The notes under the pieces were generated by a model that was not told where the DNA came from, made no database searches, and saw nothing but the letters and a program-made list of their open reading frames with translations. Shown in pieces: positions 1 to 9,747 of a DNA stretch of 62,108 nucleotides (positions are counted from its first letter, which is position 1; each line of letters starts with the position of its first letter). The stretch spans positions 160,100 through 222,207 of the forward strand of contig NZ_KI530723.1 in the NCBI RefSeq assembly GCF_000488215.1. Direction: 5' to 3'. This stretch comes from Acinetobacter nectaris CIP 110549. GTDB taxonomy: Bacteria; Pseudomonadota; Gammaproteobacteria; Pseudomonadales; Moraxellaceae. The position numbers and the translations under genes are program-made.

Positions 1-1323
1 GGGTGCACGCCAAATGCTGGCAAGCATGTTGTCTTGCTCTTGGTTGGTATCCTGAAATTCATCAACCAAAATAAGTGGGTAGCTGGTCTGAACAAAAGCT
101 GCAAAGTGCTCACCTTGCTCCCCTTGTAGTGCTTCAGACAAAGTTTTTATTTGCTGCGCAAACGTAGTTTCACCCTGTTGCTGGAGGAGTGCAGGTAAAC
201 GCAGTTTCACTTGTTCACATAAATGGTATTTCAGATAACCTTCCGTTTCTACAAGCGCACTTTCCATATGCTGTGTATGTGCCAATACATCGACCAATTT
301 TTGTAATGCTTCATCTGTATAGAAGCGTGTTGCATCTTGTTCAGCGCATTTCTTGGTAAAAACCTTACCGTCTTGAATGTTCTTCACAAACTTTTCAAGT
401 GTTGTACGTGCATCTGTAAATTCTTTTAAAAAGAAGTGGCGCCCATCTTCTTTTAAAATACGTTCTATGGCCTCAGGAATAATTTGCTCAAATAAGACAG
501 TAAAGCTATTTTGTCTAAATATTGTTTTGCTTACAGTTGGGAAAAAATTACCATCTGCCAAGTAGTAAGACGATAAGTGAGCAAAGCTCAAATTTCGTAG
601 CTTGTCTCGTAACTTTAAAAATTGGTCTACTTCTATTTTTGGAGGCTGTACAGGCTTAAAGTATGCACTGGTAAAATTCAGTGCATCTTCTACAATTTTT
701 ATATACTGATGAGTTGGCTTTAGACGACCACTCATATAAAACCAATCTACTTGTTGTTGTGACTGTTTTTGTAGCCATTCACGCAGCACATCATGTATGA
801 GTTGCTCGGTATACTGCTTTGACTGATCAGTAATATCAATTCGTTCAATTTTACCACTTTCAAATGCAAACTCTCGCAATAACTTTTGACTAAAGCTATC
901 GAGTGTCCCCACAAACAACTCATCTAATTGCTCTAAAACCAATTGTAAACGACTACATGCATAAGCTACTTGTGTAGAAAATTTTTCTAATAAAACAATT
1001 TTTAATGGGTCTGCACCCTCTACCTTAAGTTGCTTGAAATGCTCAATATTTGCTTGATCATCAAATCCTTGTCGTTCCTTAAAGAATTGATGTATTTCAA
1101 CCAAGCGCATACGAATACGTTGTTTCAACTCAGCGGCAGCAGCACGTGTAAATGTGGTTGCTACAACTTGTTTAGGCAAGTGCTTTTCTAGCAAAATACG
1201 CACAAGAAGACTAGACAGTGTAAAGGTTTTTCCTGAGCCTGCCGAAGCCTCTATCCAATGTAGCCCTTGAAATTGAATATCTTGAATGGGTTGAAAAGAT
1301 ACTTCTCGTACAGTTGGTTTCAC
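1..1323 (-). CDS. recB: Exodeoxyribonuclease V beta subunit RecB (N-terminal part, cut by window edge)
   Basis: RecB is the 3'-5' helicase and nuclease subunit of RecBCD, which processes double-strand breaks for recombination. The 441 codons present are the N-terminal motor region. A Walker A motif (EASAGSGKTFT) lies near residue 24, the TTFTRAAAAELKQR motif follows, and a Walker B/DEAD-type motif (VDEFQDTNQEQ) lies next to the window edge. The start is GTG at 1323, preceded by an AAAGGAAAA Shine-Dalgarno. It follows the recC stop by 17 bases, so the two genes form one minus-strand operon. No ATG fits better, because the upstream frame runs into recC. The nuclease domain lies outside the window. 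Confidence 0.93.
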   Translation of the reverse strand, partial: MKPTVREVSFQPIQDIQFQGLHWIEASAGSGKTFTLSSLLVRILLEKHLPKQVVATTFTRAAAAELKQRIRMRLVEIHQFFKERQGFDDQANIEHFKQLKVEGADPLKIVLLEKFSTQVAYACSRLQLVLEQLDELFVGTLDSFSQKLLREFAFESGKIERIDITDQSKQYTEQLIHDVLREWLQKQSQQQVDWFYMSGRLKPTHQYIKIVEDALNFTSAYFKPVQPPKIEVDQFLKLRDKLRNLSFAHLSSYYLADGNFFPTVSKTIFRQNSFTVLFEQIIPEAIERILKEDGRHFFLKEFTDARTTLEKFVKNIQDGKVFTKKCAEQDATRFYTDEALQKLVDVLAHTQHMESALVETEGYLKYHLCEQVKLRLPALLQQQGETTFAQQIKTLSEALQGEQGEHFAAFVQTSYPLILVDEFQDTNQEQDNMLASIWRAP

Positions 1324-1340
1324 AATGTTTTCCTTTTCAA

Positions 1341-4300
1341 CTATTCATCAACATTCAAATATTCATAAATGGGCGCATATAGGCGATACGCCCATTCACG
1401 ACAATGATTTTCTAATAAAATACTTGCATCTTGTTCCTGCAAAATAAATTGCCAATCTTGATGATACTTCGATGCTTTATCCTCACCTGCAGAGAATGCA
1501 TCACTATATTTTTGTGGGTCATTCCAATGTTTAGAAAGTGTTTGCCAAGTTTTTTCATCTAAACCATTTTCTTCTGCCCATTCAGGCTGTTTGTTTCTTT
1601 CACTAGGTTTGAGCAAGAGTGCGGCAGGCAAAACAACAGGGGTCTTCAGTGCGTGTTGCCATAGACTCCACCAATGTTTCAAAAAGATATTTGCCTGTGC
1701 TGAACTAACCCCTTCATACGTAATGGTCTGATCACTAAATACAACAATATAACGATAGTCTTTGCCTTGCTCATCAAGGTTTAAATACTGCAGCCACAAT
1801 AAATAATGAAGCCATGCTTTTGCACGTCGTTCGGCACGTGCACTTGAAATCTGTAGCTCAACCCACTGCGTTTCACTGGCTTGCTTTGGCACAGTAATAC
1901 GTAAGTATACATGTTCTGAAATACATAACGTTTGTTGTGTCGTTTCTGTGGGCTTATCTGCATATGTATGCAAACGTTCTAATAATGTCAGATACTCTTG
2001 TTGCGACTGTTGCCATGCACTCTGCTGCACTTTACCCACAGGAAGCTGATCTAATAATATGTGCATATTTTCGACAGGTTCATCTTGTGCTTGTAAAAAA
2101 CGCCTTACTTCATATCTTGCTAAACCATCCAACAGTAAGGGTTCTTCATCATTATTTTCTTCAATATTTTTTATATTTTCGACACCAAGCGTTTTTAAAT
2201 AAAGCTGTGCGGGGAACGTAACATCATTCACCCATTGGTTGCTGTCTAATACCACAACATCCGATGTATCCATTTCATAACTCTGATCAATCCAAGGCTG
2301 TCTTCTTCCTGAATGGTGCTGTAATTGCTGTGCAACTGCAAACCATTGATCTTGGTAATGTATCGCACCTGAATTGATAAAGTTAATTGCATCAAAAGGT
2401 TGTAGTGCATGAATGTGATACATAGATTCAAGCTGTATTGGTACATTCATTTCTTTGAGATATTTCGACTTTTCTTCTGTAATTTCTGTATTTATATTTT
2501 CTTGAGTAATCAATGCCAAATGATCTATAAACTCTTGCAACACACTTGAGGGTTGCATTAGTTCACCACTTTTTTCATCAAAGCCATTATAAAATAACCA
2601 AAAATTCTCTTTGGCTAATAACAATGTATCTAAAAAAGCGCCTTGATCATCTTCTAAACGTGAGCGATCACCTAAAATTGGACGTAAAACTTGTATCAAA
2701 TCAAAAGGGACATGCTGATTACGACTTGGAAACACACCACTGTCTAAACCAAGAACCACCATTAATTGATAAGAAATGGGACGAATTTGCCCAATTTCAC
2801 TAAATGTAATATGCCCACTCGGTTCAGCATTTTCTAACTGACTTTCTAAGCCTTGCTCAATCTCTGAAATCACATATGCAAGTGGTAAAGTGAGGTCATC
2901 TAACTGCCCCATTTTTTCTTGTGAATTGCGCTTTTCATAGGTCACTGAAAGCGTCAACATACGAATATGTTTCTGAATGAGTTCCGCCACTGTACGTAAA
3001 ATATCTTCGCCCTGTTGCTGAAACTGCGCAATTTCCTCCGCAAGTACAGTCAGCCAATACTCCACGCTGTAATGCTCTCCCTGCTCATGACAAATTAGCC
3101 AGTCTCGACGATGATCCAAGTCATTATAAATTTGAATTAAATAACCGATCAACGAAAAGTCTTCAGGCTGTACGTCCGCATAACTTAACGTATCTAAAAC
3201 CATCGTATGTTCAGGTACTGCAATTCCCATGACTAAACGGTCTAAAGCAAATTTAAAACTAAAACGATAATCCTGATCTTCTTCAAGTAAAAAGCGTTTT
3301 AAATGTGCTTCATCTAGACCACGCTTAAACCCTGCATTTTCAAGGAGTGTAAGCATGCGTGTCACTTGTTCATGATCTAAACCATAATAGCGCTGTGTAG
3401 GCAATAAACTTAACCAATCGGCAAATTCACTATACTTAAAACGCCCTTGTGGCAACTGAATTCGACCAATCACTGCCAACCACGCATTGGTTAAATCAAA
3501 CTGTGGTACACCTACAATTTTAATCGGTAAATAACTTTCCTGACGTTGCCCTTGTTGTCGCGGTGGTGGTGCAAACACACTACGAATCATGGGCTCAAGC
3601 ATACTCAAATCAGGCGCAACCACTAAAATATCATCTAAACGGCGTGGTGCTTCTTTTGTTCCTTGTGACAACCAATATGTAAGCTGATCTTTTAAAACTT
3701 CAAGCTGCCTTAAATTGGAATGGCAGACATGCACTTGTATAGACTGATCCTCTAAAGCAAGCGGATAAGCATGCGCTTCGGGTTCCATAAGGAATAAAAT
3801 ATCGGACTGTACTTTACCCAATAAAGTATTCCGATAATCATCAAAGAATAAATCTTCCCATATTCCCTCTTCACCCGATGATAAGCCAGCCAATAAAGAG
3901 AAATGGTCACGTGCTTGTTTACCAAACCGTGTAAGCAATGGATGTCTCGACTCTCTTGCCTCTGCATTAAACGTTACATTAAAGGTTTGAATAAATGCTT
4001 CAATTTCTGTGTCTGTAACTTTTTTTCCTTGACGCTCAGTTTTATCCCTAAAACGCTGTACAGCCTGCGCATCATAGGTTTTTTTCCAATTTGGATCGAC
4101 ACTGTCCGCCCAATATTCTTGCGATGGATTGTAGTGATAAATCGTGACATCAATATATTGTCCCAAACGGCGCAAAAACTGTAATTGATTTGGGGGTAAA
4201 TCTAAGAGTGTGAAAATTGTGACTTGTCGAGGTAACTGTTTTAATGCAGTAGTCTTGGTTGCTTCTAAAATTTGCCAAAACTGCTTATCAATGGCTTTGA

Positions 4301-5015
4301 TTTTGAGAAAATCTTCATGAAAAACTTCATGCCATAACCAACGTTGCCATGCCTCTAACGATTCGGCTTGCTCTAAATTATATAAAGAAATATTTTTGGA
4401 CTGTGGTGAAATCAAGGACTCCACATCAATAGGTCTATCTTGTCCCCAAGCATTGAGCCAATTTTGCTTACAAGTACACTTTCCTTGAGCATGTCCTTCA
4501 AAACAATAACCACGGTATAACATGTAATGACCAAATAGACGAGAAACCTGCTCAGAAACCCAATACAGCATGCTTTGCTTTTTTATTTGGCGTTGTAATG
4601 GGTCTGTTAAATGTGCAGCACTGTCAAAAATACGCGCAATAATATCGAATAACGCATGTTGCTCTGAGAGCTCTATTTGCGCAGATGTAATAAAAGGACG
4701 CAGTGCTTCATAAATACGCCACTTCATGACCAGTCGAGGAATATTTGCCTGACGAACTTGGTCTTTATCAGTCATTACTTGTTGGTAAACATACCACTGA
4801 AAAGTTTGAATACGCTGATGATAAATTTGATTGGCACTAATTCCTTGTTGCTCGGCAATATATTGTTTTAACCATTGTTCAATGGCCTGATTCGGCACAA
4901 TAAAATGCTGTGTTTCCAACACCTGAAATGGATCATTCGTGACTTTCGATTGTTGCTTTAGTAGCATCTGTGCCAACACTTCAAGCTGTTGGCTTTGAAA
5001 TACATGAATACCCAT
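1341..5015 (-). CDS. recC: Exodeoxyribonuclease V gamma subunit RecC
   Basis: RecC is the Chi-recognising subunit of RecBCD, and carries an inactivated helicase-like fold. The 1224-residue length is slightly above the E. coli protein (1122). The N-terminus (MGIHVFQSQQLEVLAQMLL) and the internal LPLAYVISEIEQGLES and RPISYQLMVVLGLDSGVFPS segments are typical of the family. The ATG at 5015 has GGAGG about 10 bases upstream. It is the first gene of a recC-recB minus-strand operon. The subunit order recC then recB matches many gammaproteobacteria; recD would be expected beyond the left edge. Confidence 0.95.
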   Translation of the reverse strand: MGIHVFQSQQLEVLAQMLLKQQSKVTNDPFQVLETQHFIVPNQAIEQWLKQYIAEQQGISANQIYHQRIQTFQWYVYQQVMTDKDQVRQANIPRLVMKWRIYEALRPFITSAQIELSEQHALFDIIARIFDSAAHLTDPLQRQIKKQSMLYWVSEQVSRLFGHYMLYRGYCFEGHAQGKCTCKQNWLNAWGQDRPIDVESLISPQSKNISLYNLEQAESLEAWQRWLWHEVFHEDFLKIKAIDKQFWQILEATKTTALKQLPRQVTIFTLLDLPPNQLQFLRRLGQYIDVTIYHYNPSQEYWADSVDPNWKKTYDAQAVQRFRDKTERQGKKVTDTEIEAFIQTFNVTFNAEARESRHPLLTRFGKQARDHFSLLAGLSSGEEGIWEDLFFDDYRNTLLGKVQSDILFLMEPEAHAYPLALEDQSIQVHVCHSNLRQLEVLKDQLTYWLSQGTKEAPRRLDDILVVAPDLSMLEPMIRSVFAPPPRQQGQRQESYLPIKIVGVPQFDLTNAWLAVIGRIQLPQGRFKYSEFADWLSLLPTQRYYGLDHEQVTRMLTLLENAGFKRGLDEAHLKRFLLEEDQDYRFSFKFALDRLVMGIAVPEHTMVLDTLSYADVQPEDFSLIGYLIQIYNDLDHRRDWLICHEQGEHYSVEYWLTVLAEEIAQFQQQGEDILRTVAELIQKHIRMLTLSVTYEKRNSQEKMGQLDDLTLPLAYVISEIEQGLESQLENAEPSGHITFSEIGQIRPISYQLMVVLGLDSGVFPSRNQHVPFDLIQVLRPILGDRSRLEDDQGAFLDTLLLAKENFWLFYNGFDEKSGELMQPSSVLQEFIDHLALITQENINTEITEEKSKYLKEMNVPIQLESMYHIHALQPFDAINFINSGAIHYQDQWFAVAQQLQHHSGRRQPWIDQSYEMDTSDVVVLDSNQWVNDVTFPAQLYLKTLGVENIKNIEENNDEEPLLLDGLARYEVRRFLQAQDEPVENMHILLDQLPVGKVQQSAWQQSQQEYLTLLERLHTYADKPTETTQQTLCISEHVYLRITVPKQASETQWVELQISSARAERRAKAWLHYLLWLQYLNLDEQGKDYRYIVVFSDQTITYEGVSSAQANIFLKHWWSLWQHALKTPVVLPAALLLKPSERNKQPEWAEENGLDEKTWQTLSKHWNDPQKYSDAFSAGEDKASKYHQDWQFILQEQDASILLENHCREWAYRLYAPIYEYLNVDE

Positions 5016-5232
5016 TTCTTATATTCCTCCGTTCCTAGAAGACGCATATTACATCACTCTATTCATCTAAAGTAGTGAAGTAAATTTACGTATCAATTAC
5101 TTTTTTTATATACGTAAACACTTGCGAAGATTACCGTATTAAATGTAACCTTATTTTATCAAGCCAAATTTATATAAATATTAAGCTTATTGTCACTTTT
5201 ATCGGCAACAAAAATTTTAAAGGTATCATGAT

Positions 5233-5742
5233 ATGAATATTGATAATGTACCCGAATATATTGATCCACATTTAGACTTAGAACAAGCAAAGCGTGAGTG
5301 CCTAGAGCTGATAAAAAAACGTGCTTACATTTCAGCAGGTGCTGCGATTGTCCCTATTCCATTTTTTGATGTTGTCATCGATGTCGGCTTACTTACATCG
5401 CTTATTCCCGAAATGAACCAACGCTTTGGGCTTTCAAAAGAATATGTGAGTGTTTTCAACCCAAAAACCAAAGAAGTAAAATGGGATGAACTCCGCAAAC
5501 GTGGCGTTGAATTTACAGGCCTAATGGTAGCGCGCACAGGTGTTAAAAAATCAATTAATGGTTTTATTAGTCGTATGCTCACCAAACAAGTCACCAAGTT
5601 TATTCCTCTCGGTGGTCAAATTGTTTCAGCAAGTTTGGGCTATATTGTGTTCAAAAAGATTGCTGAAACACATATTGAAGACAGCTACAAACTTGCGAAA
5701 AGCGTTCAGGAAAAATCTCAGCCTACAACTGTAAGTGCTTAA
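5233..5742 (+). CDS. Small DUF697/YcjF-like protein of unknown function
   Basis: This 169-residue protein has a central hydrophobic stretch at about residues 33-57 (AYISAGAAIVPIPFFDVVID), followed by TSLIPEMNQRFGLS. The pattern of an alanine-rich helix, PIP-F-D and a second helix resembles the DUF697 domain found at the C-terminus of YcjF and some GTPases. A second small-residue-rich segment, RMLTKQVTKFIPLGGQIVSA, lies near residues 115-134. I see no GTPase domain, so this would be a stand-alone DUF697-like protein. The ATG at 5233 has AAAGGT upstream. It is divergent from recC and convergent with pap. Function unknown. Confidence 0.7.
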   Translation: MNIDNVPEYIDPHLDLEQAKRECLELIKKRAYISAGAAIVPIPFFDVVIDVGLLTSLIPEMNQRFGLSKEYVSVFNPKTKEVKWDELRKRGVEFTGLMVARTGVKKSINGFISRMLTKQVTKFIPLGGQIVSASLGYIVFKKIAETHIEDSYKLAKSVQEKSQPTTVSA

Positions 5743-5745
5743 GCC

Positions 5746-7191
5746 TTATGAAGGCGGATACCCCGCCTTCATTTGCTGAATAATTGCCTCTAGAACCTGT
5801 AACCGTGCATGTCGCTTATTGTCGGTGGCAATAATATGCCATGGTGCAAAAACAGTATCTGTATTGGCAAACATATCTGAAGCGGCTTGCAAATAATTAT
5901 CCCACTTTTTACGATTTCTCCAATCTTCATCTGTAATTTTAAAGCGCTTATGCGGTGTTTCTTCGCGTGCCTTAAACCTTCTTTCTTGCTCATTTTTATC
6001 GATAGACAACCAAAATTTAATCACTACCGTATTGGTACTGACGAGATCCTGTTCAAAACGATTAATTTCATCATAAGCACGTTGCCATGCCGCATCATCT
6101 GCAAACTTTTCCACACGCTCGACCAACACTCGACCATACCAAGAACGATCAAAAATCGTAATTTTATCCTGATTGGTCTTCATCCAAAAACGCCATAAAT
6201 AAGGATGTCTGAGTTCATACTTTTCTGGTGCAGAAATCGCATGAATCTCGTACTCACGTGGGTCAAGCTTCTTCACAATTCTTTTAATTGCACCCCCCTT
6301 ACCTGCTGCATCCATCCCTTCAAACATAATGACGATACGGCGTTGATCTTCACGCAATAAGTGAGCCACTTGTTTCGTCAGTTTTTTTAATTGCTGTTTG
6401 TAAGATGAATGATCAAATGTTTGTTCTGGAGTATGAGTTAGTTTTTCATGAATACTGGATTGTTTCCAAATGGCTGTATTGACTACAGATGACAAAGCAT
6501 CGTGTTTTAAATGCTTTAAGATATTAAGTGCAAACTTGGTGTTCCGTGATTTATTATCATCTTCATCTATCACAATCCAATCTTGAGTAAAACGTTGGCG
6601 TAATCTCTGTACATTTTCATACTGCTTTTTCTTATGCCAATCGACGCCATGTAAACGATGAAGTTGCTGTTCTGACAAGTCAATATTTTGAAGCCTTTTT
6701 TGCAAATGAGACCAAGATGTATCAAACCAAAATTTCATTACATCTACAGCATTGTTTTTTAAATCATCCTCAAAAGCCTGCATCTTCTGTACATACCCAT
6801 CAAAGGTACTTTCATCAAAAGGATGATTAATGTGCATTGCTGTTGTGAGTAGATCACTATACCAATTGCCAAAAAGCACAACAATTTGTCCCTCTCTTGG
6901 AACAGAGGAAACATATGGTTGCCAAAAAGGTTGCTCATTATTCAGCAAATTTGGTGTGTCTGCCTTAACTCTTAAATAACGTGGATCCATCCACTCTCGT
7001 AATTGTTTTACAGCTTCACCTTTTCCTGCAAGTTCGATACCACTCACCAAAATAAGCAAACTTTTGCCAGTTTTTGTACCACGTGCTTTTTTAAAAGCAT
7101 ATTGTGCTTCGATGAGTGCAAGTGATAGTTCATCTTCACACATACTATTTTGGTTCATATCTACTTTCCCATTATTGTTCTTTTCGTTCAT
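5746..7191 (-). CDS. pap: Polyphosphate:AMP phosphotransferase (two-domain PPK2 family)
   Basis: The enzyme transfers phosphate from polyphosphate to AMP to make ADP, and the A. johnsonii homologue was the first described. About 480 residues hold two PPK2 domains in tandem. The C-terminal domain has an intact Walker A (MDAAGKGG) and the lid/Walker B motif FDRSWYGR. The N-terminal copy is degenerate (IELAGKGEA, and FGNWYSD where FDRSWYGR is expected). This arrangement is characteristic of the AMP-specific class of PPK2. I place the start at ATG 7191; a TTG two codons upstream is possible. It is divergent from the FFLEELY gene with only about 95 bases between. Confidence 0.9.
   Translation of the reverse strand: MNEKNNNGKVDMNQNSMCEDELSLALIEAQYAFKKARGTKTGKSLLILVSGIELAGKGEAVKQLREWMDPRYLRVKADTPNLLNNEQPFWQPYVSSVPREGQIVVLFGNWYSDLLTTAMHINHPFDESTFDGYVQKMQAFEDDLKNNAVDVMKFWFDTSWSHLQKRLQNIDLSEQQLHRLHGVDWHKKKQYENVQRLRQRFTQDWIVIDEDDNKSRNTKFALNILKHLKHDALSSVVNTAIWKQSSIHEKLTHTPEQTFDHSSYKQQLKKLTKQVAHLLREDQRRIVIMFEGMDAAGKGGAIKRIVKKLDPREYEIHAISAPEKYELRHPYLWRFWMKTNQDKITIFDRSWYGRVLVERVEKFADDAAWQRAYDEINRFEQDLVSTNTVVIKFWLSIDKNEQERRFKAREETPHKRFKITDEDWRNRKKWDNYLQAASDMFANTDTVFAPWHIIATDNKRHARLQVLEAIIQQMKAGYPPS
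5748..5772. terminator. Hairpin at convergent gene ends
   Basis: A 10-base perfect stem (ATGAAGGCGG/CCGCCTTCAT) with a 5-base loop sits between the stop of the DUF697-like gene and the last codons of pap. It lacks a clear T-tract on either side, so its role as a transcription terminator is an inference from position. Confidence 0.4.
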
Positions 7192-7286
7192 GATCAATTT
7201 ATACCGTATTTTTACGCGATAAATATATTATTTTGAAGCAAGGCAATTTATGATGAATATGTTTTCTTTTGTTGTTTTATATTCAT

Positions 7287-7991
7287 ATGTCAAAACTTGC
7301 TGTACTTGATGATCTCGTATCACGGTATCAACAACTTAAATACCATAATAATCCTGCATTAAAAAAACGTTTACTTGATGTACAACAGTGGCAGAAACAC
7401 AGACTATGCAAAGCACACCAACATTTTTTTGCACAAAAGAACCATGAGCTGATGGGGCACTATTTTGTGCAACGTTTATATGGTGGCCCTGACTTTGATC
7501 TCATTGCAGAACAAGTTTCTCGCCTCATTCAACACGCACATAAAATTGAACGTCTGATTCCAAGTGCAGCGATTGAAACAGGTACACATGGTATTGAGCT
7601 TTCCATCTTGGCCGTACAACTCGATGAAGAAGTTGCTGAAGCACTGCTTAAACAATATGACCCCAACACCCCCTTAAACAATGCAATGATGCAGCAGTGT
7701 TATATTCAAGTACAACAAGAAAAAGAGCGCCTTAAACAGATTGAAATGACAGACAAACTGGGCTGCTATTTAGACCGCCATTTACGCTCTTTTATGCTAC
7801 AAACTGCATTCAAAATGGGAAAACCACTTGCATACAAACACCGCTTCGACACACTCTATCGTTTTATGCATGAGGGATTTGTTGCGCTCAAACCGCTAAA
7901 CTCTGCTGCAACTTTTGTAAAAACGTTTACGAATAAAGAACGACAAGTGATTGAAAAATTACATACGGGGCATCCTTCACCATTTGCTTAA
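7287..7991 (+). CDS. FFLEELY-motif protein, function unknown
   Basis: This is a 234-residue soluble protein without a signal peptide or membrane segment. It contains HYFVQRLYGGPDFDLIAEQ at about residues 49-67, which I recognise as a variant of the FFLEELY motif of an uncharacterised gammaproteobacterial family. Much of the rest is predicted helical (for example QVSRLIQHAHKIERLIP). I chose ATG 7287 over an upstream TTG at 7269 because it gives the usual MSKL-type start. The gene sits alone before ubiE, and a role in quinone synthesis is not indicated. Confidence 0.7.
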   Translation: MSKLAVLDDLVSRYQQLKYHNNPALKKRLLDVQQWQKHRLCKAHQHFFAQKNHELMGHYFVQRLYGGPDFDLIAEQVSRLIQHAHKIERLIPSAAIETGTHGIELSILAVQLDEEVAEALLKQYDPNTPLNNAMMQQCYIQVQQEKERLKQIEMTDKLGCYLDRHLRSFMLQTAFKMGKPLAYKHRFDTLYRFMHEGFVALKPLNSAATFVKTFTNKERQVIEKLHTGHPSPFA

Positions 7992-8133
7992 CCAAGCAGT
8001 AAGATAAAATGCCACAACAACAGGTTTTTTCTGTATATTATTGACCTGTCTATACATTACAGCAAATACAAACAAAGATTCCTTGTTTAGGAATGTCGCT
8101 TTTTAACTATTCTTCGTGATCAGGAGAGACTCC

Positions 8134-9057
8134 ATGTCGAATGAAAACCAAACGCCTACAACAACACCAAATACGGCTACTCAGTCAGACAAAGTGAGTC
8201 CATTTTTATCTTCTCCTTTACCTGAAGGTACGCCTCAGGGTCAGCAAACCTCATTGCAAACACCAAACGATAATAAATACACACTTCCAAAAGGTGCAAA
8301 TAAAAACGAACACGTGGGTGAAACCACACACTTTGGTTTTGAAACAGTACGTACCGAAGAAAAAGAGCAAAAAGTTGCTCATGTATTTCACTCTGTTGCA
8401 AAAAAATATGACCTTATGAATGACCTTATGTCATTTGGTATTCACCGCTTATGGAAGCGCTTTGCAATTCAGATGTCAGGTGTGCGCCGTGGTCAGCACG
8501 TACTGGATATTGCAGGTGGTACAGGTGACCTTGCTAAGGTATTTAGTCGTGAAGTTGGTTCACAAGGGCATGTAGTTCTGTCCGACATCAACGAGTCGAT
8601 GCTCAATGTTGGTCGCGATCGTCTTATCGATGCAGGTTGTACCAATGTCGACTTTGTTTTAGCAAATGCTGAATCTTTAGAACCATTTGAAGACAATAGT
8701 TTTGACCTTGTTACCATTAGCTTTGGCTTACGTAATGTTACCAATAAAGAGGCTGCACTTGAGTCTATGCTACGTGTACTTAAACCAGGTGGTCGCTTAC
8801 TTATTCTTGAGTTTTCAAAGCCAATCTTTGAACCTTTTTCAAAACTCTACGATGCTTACTCATTTACAGCATTGCCGCTAATGGGCAAAATCATTGCAAA
8901 TGATTCAGAAAGCTATAAATATCTGGCAGAGTCGATTCGTATGCACCCTGACCAAAAAACGCTGAAAGGCATGATGGAAAATGCAGGCTTCCAAAACTGT
9001 GACTACCACAACCTTACAGCAGGTATTGTTGCTGTGCATCGTGGCTTTAAACTTTAA
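8134..9057 (+). CDS. ubiE: Ubiquinone/menaquinone biosynthesis C-methyltransferase UbiE
   Basis: UbiE is the SAM-dependent C-methyltransferase of ubiquinone (and menaquinone) synthesis. The catalytic domain starts near residue 60 ([21 protein letters not shown]) and contains the SAM-binding motif [12 protein letters not shown] and the family signature [15 protein letters not shown]. The start at ATG 8134 is preceded by AGGAGA six bases upstream, which is preferable to the in-frame GTG at 8116. About 55 residues before the domain are a low-complexity Thr/Asn/Gln/Pro-rich extension absent from the 251-residue E. coli enzyme. It is the first gene of a ubiE-ubiJ-ubiB operon. Confidence 0.95.
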   Translation: MSNENQTPTTTPNTATQSDKVSPFLSSPLPEGTPQGQQTSLQTPNDNKYTLPKGANKNEHVGETTHFGFETVRTEEKEQKVAHVFHSVAKKYDLMNDLMSFGIHRLWKRFAIQMSGVRRGQHVLDIAGGTGDLAKVFSREVGSQGHVVLSDINESMLNVGRDRLIDAGCTNVDFVLANAESLEPFEDNSFDLVTISFGLRNVTNKEAALESMLRVLKPGGRLLILEFSKPIFEPFSKLYDAYSFTALPLMGKIIANDSESYKYLAESIRMHPDQKTLKGMMENAGFQNCDYHNLTAGIVAVHRGFKL

Positions 9058-9075
9058 AACATAAGGATATTCCTC

Positions 9076-9744
9076 ATGTGGTCAGTATTGGCGCTTGGCG
9101 TTGCAGAAAAAATGGTTAACCGTATGGTTGACCTTGACGCACTCACACGTATTCAATTGAATTCGTTAGAAGGTCAACGACTACGCGTCATTATTGACTC
9201 TCCTCAACTCTCTGTAGATGTTCTTTTCGATGCTGAAAAGATTCGACTAGAACCGACGGTTACAGGTCATGCATCAACAACTTCTATTTTTGAGCAACGA
9301 TCTTTTGACCAAAAAGAGCATGTGGTTGATGCTACCGCAACACTGCATGTCGAGAACATTGTTGCCTTGGCAAAGTTGCTACTAAATAAAGAGATGGGCA
9401 ACATTCCTGTACAGGGTGACTATCATTTACTGCAAAATATTCAGAATATTTTACAGCACATGCAACCTGATATTGCTGCACAGCTTTCACCATGGATAGG
9501 TGCAAACCTTTCTAGTGCTCTCGGTCAAGTACATGTTGTGCCGAAATATCTTCAGCGCTCAATTCAAAGTCAGATGTTCTTTTTAGAAGACACCATTAAA
9601 GAAGACAGCAAGTTATTTGCTGCGCGATGGGAAATGGATGATCTCAACAAAGGCACTCGACAACTACAACAAAATATTGATCGCCTCGATGCTAAAATCA
9701 AATTGCTTAAAGCAAAGCTTCCTTTAAATCATTCGGGTGATTAA
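9076..9744 (+). CDS. ubiJ: Ubiquinone biosynthesis accessory factor UbiJ (SCP2 domain)
   Basis: UbiJ is a lipid-binding accessory protein of the soluble Ubi metabolon. The 222-residue protein has an N-terminal SCP2-like part (VIIDSPQLSVDVLFDAEKIRLEP) and a C-terminal coiled-coil region (TRQLQQNIDRLDAKIKLLKAK, written here in part). The position between ubiE and ubiB is the same as in E. coli and supports the call. The ATG at 9076 follows an AAGGAT ribosome binding site and is 18 bases after the ubiE stop. Confidence 0.9.
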   Translation: MWSVLALGVAEKMVNRMVDLDALTRIQLNSLEGQRLRVIIDSPQLSVDVLFDAEKIRLEPTVTGHASTTSIFEQRSFDQKEHVVDATATLHVENIVALAKLLLNKEMGNIPVQGDYHLLQNIQNILQHMQPDIAAQLSPWIGANLSSALGQVHVVPKYLQRSIQSQMFFLEDTIKEDSKLFAARWEMDDLNKGTRQLQQNIDRLDAKIKLLKAKLPLNHSGD

Positions 9745-9747
9745 ATT

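Noticed and set aside
7269..7286. TTG start for the FFLEELY-motif protein
   Set aside because: ATG 7287 is only six codons further and gives a normal N-terminus; no ribosome binding site favours the TTG.
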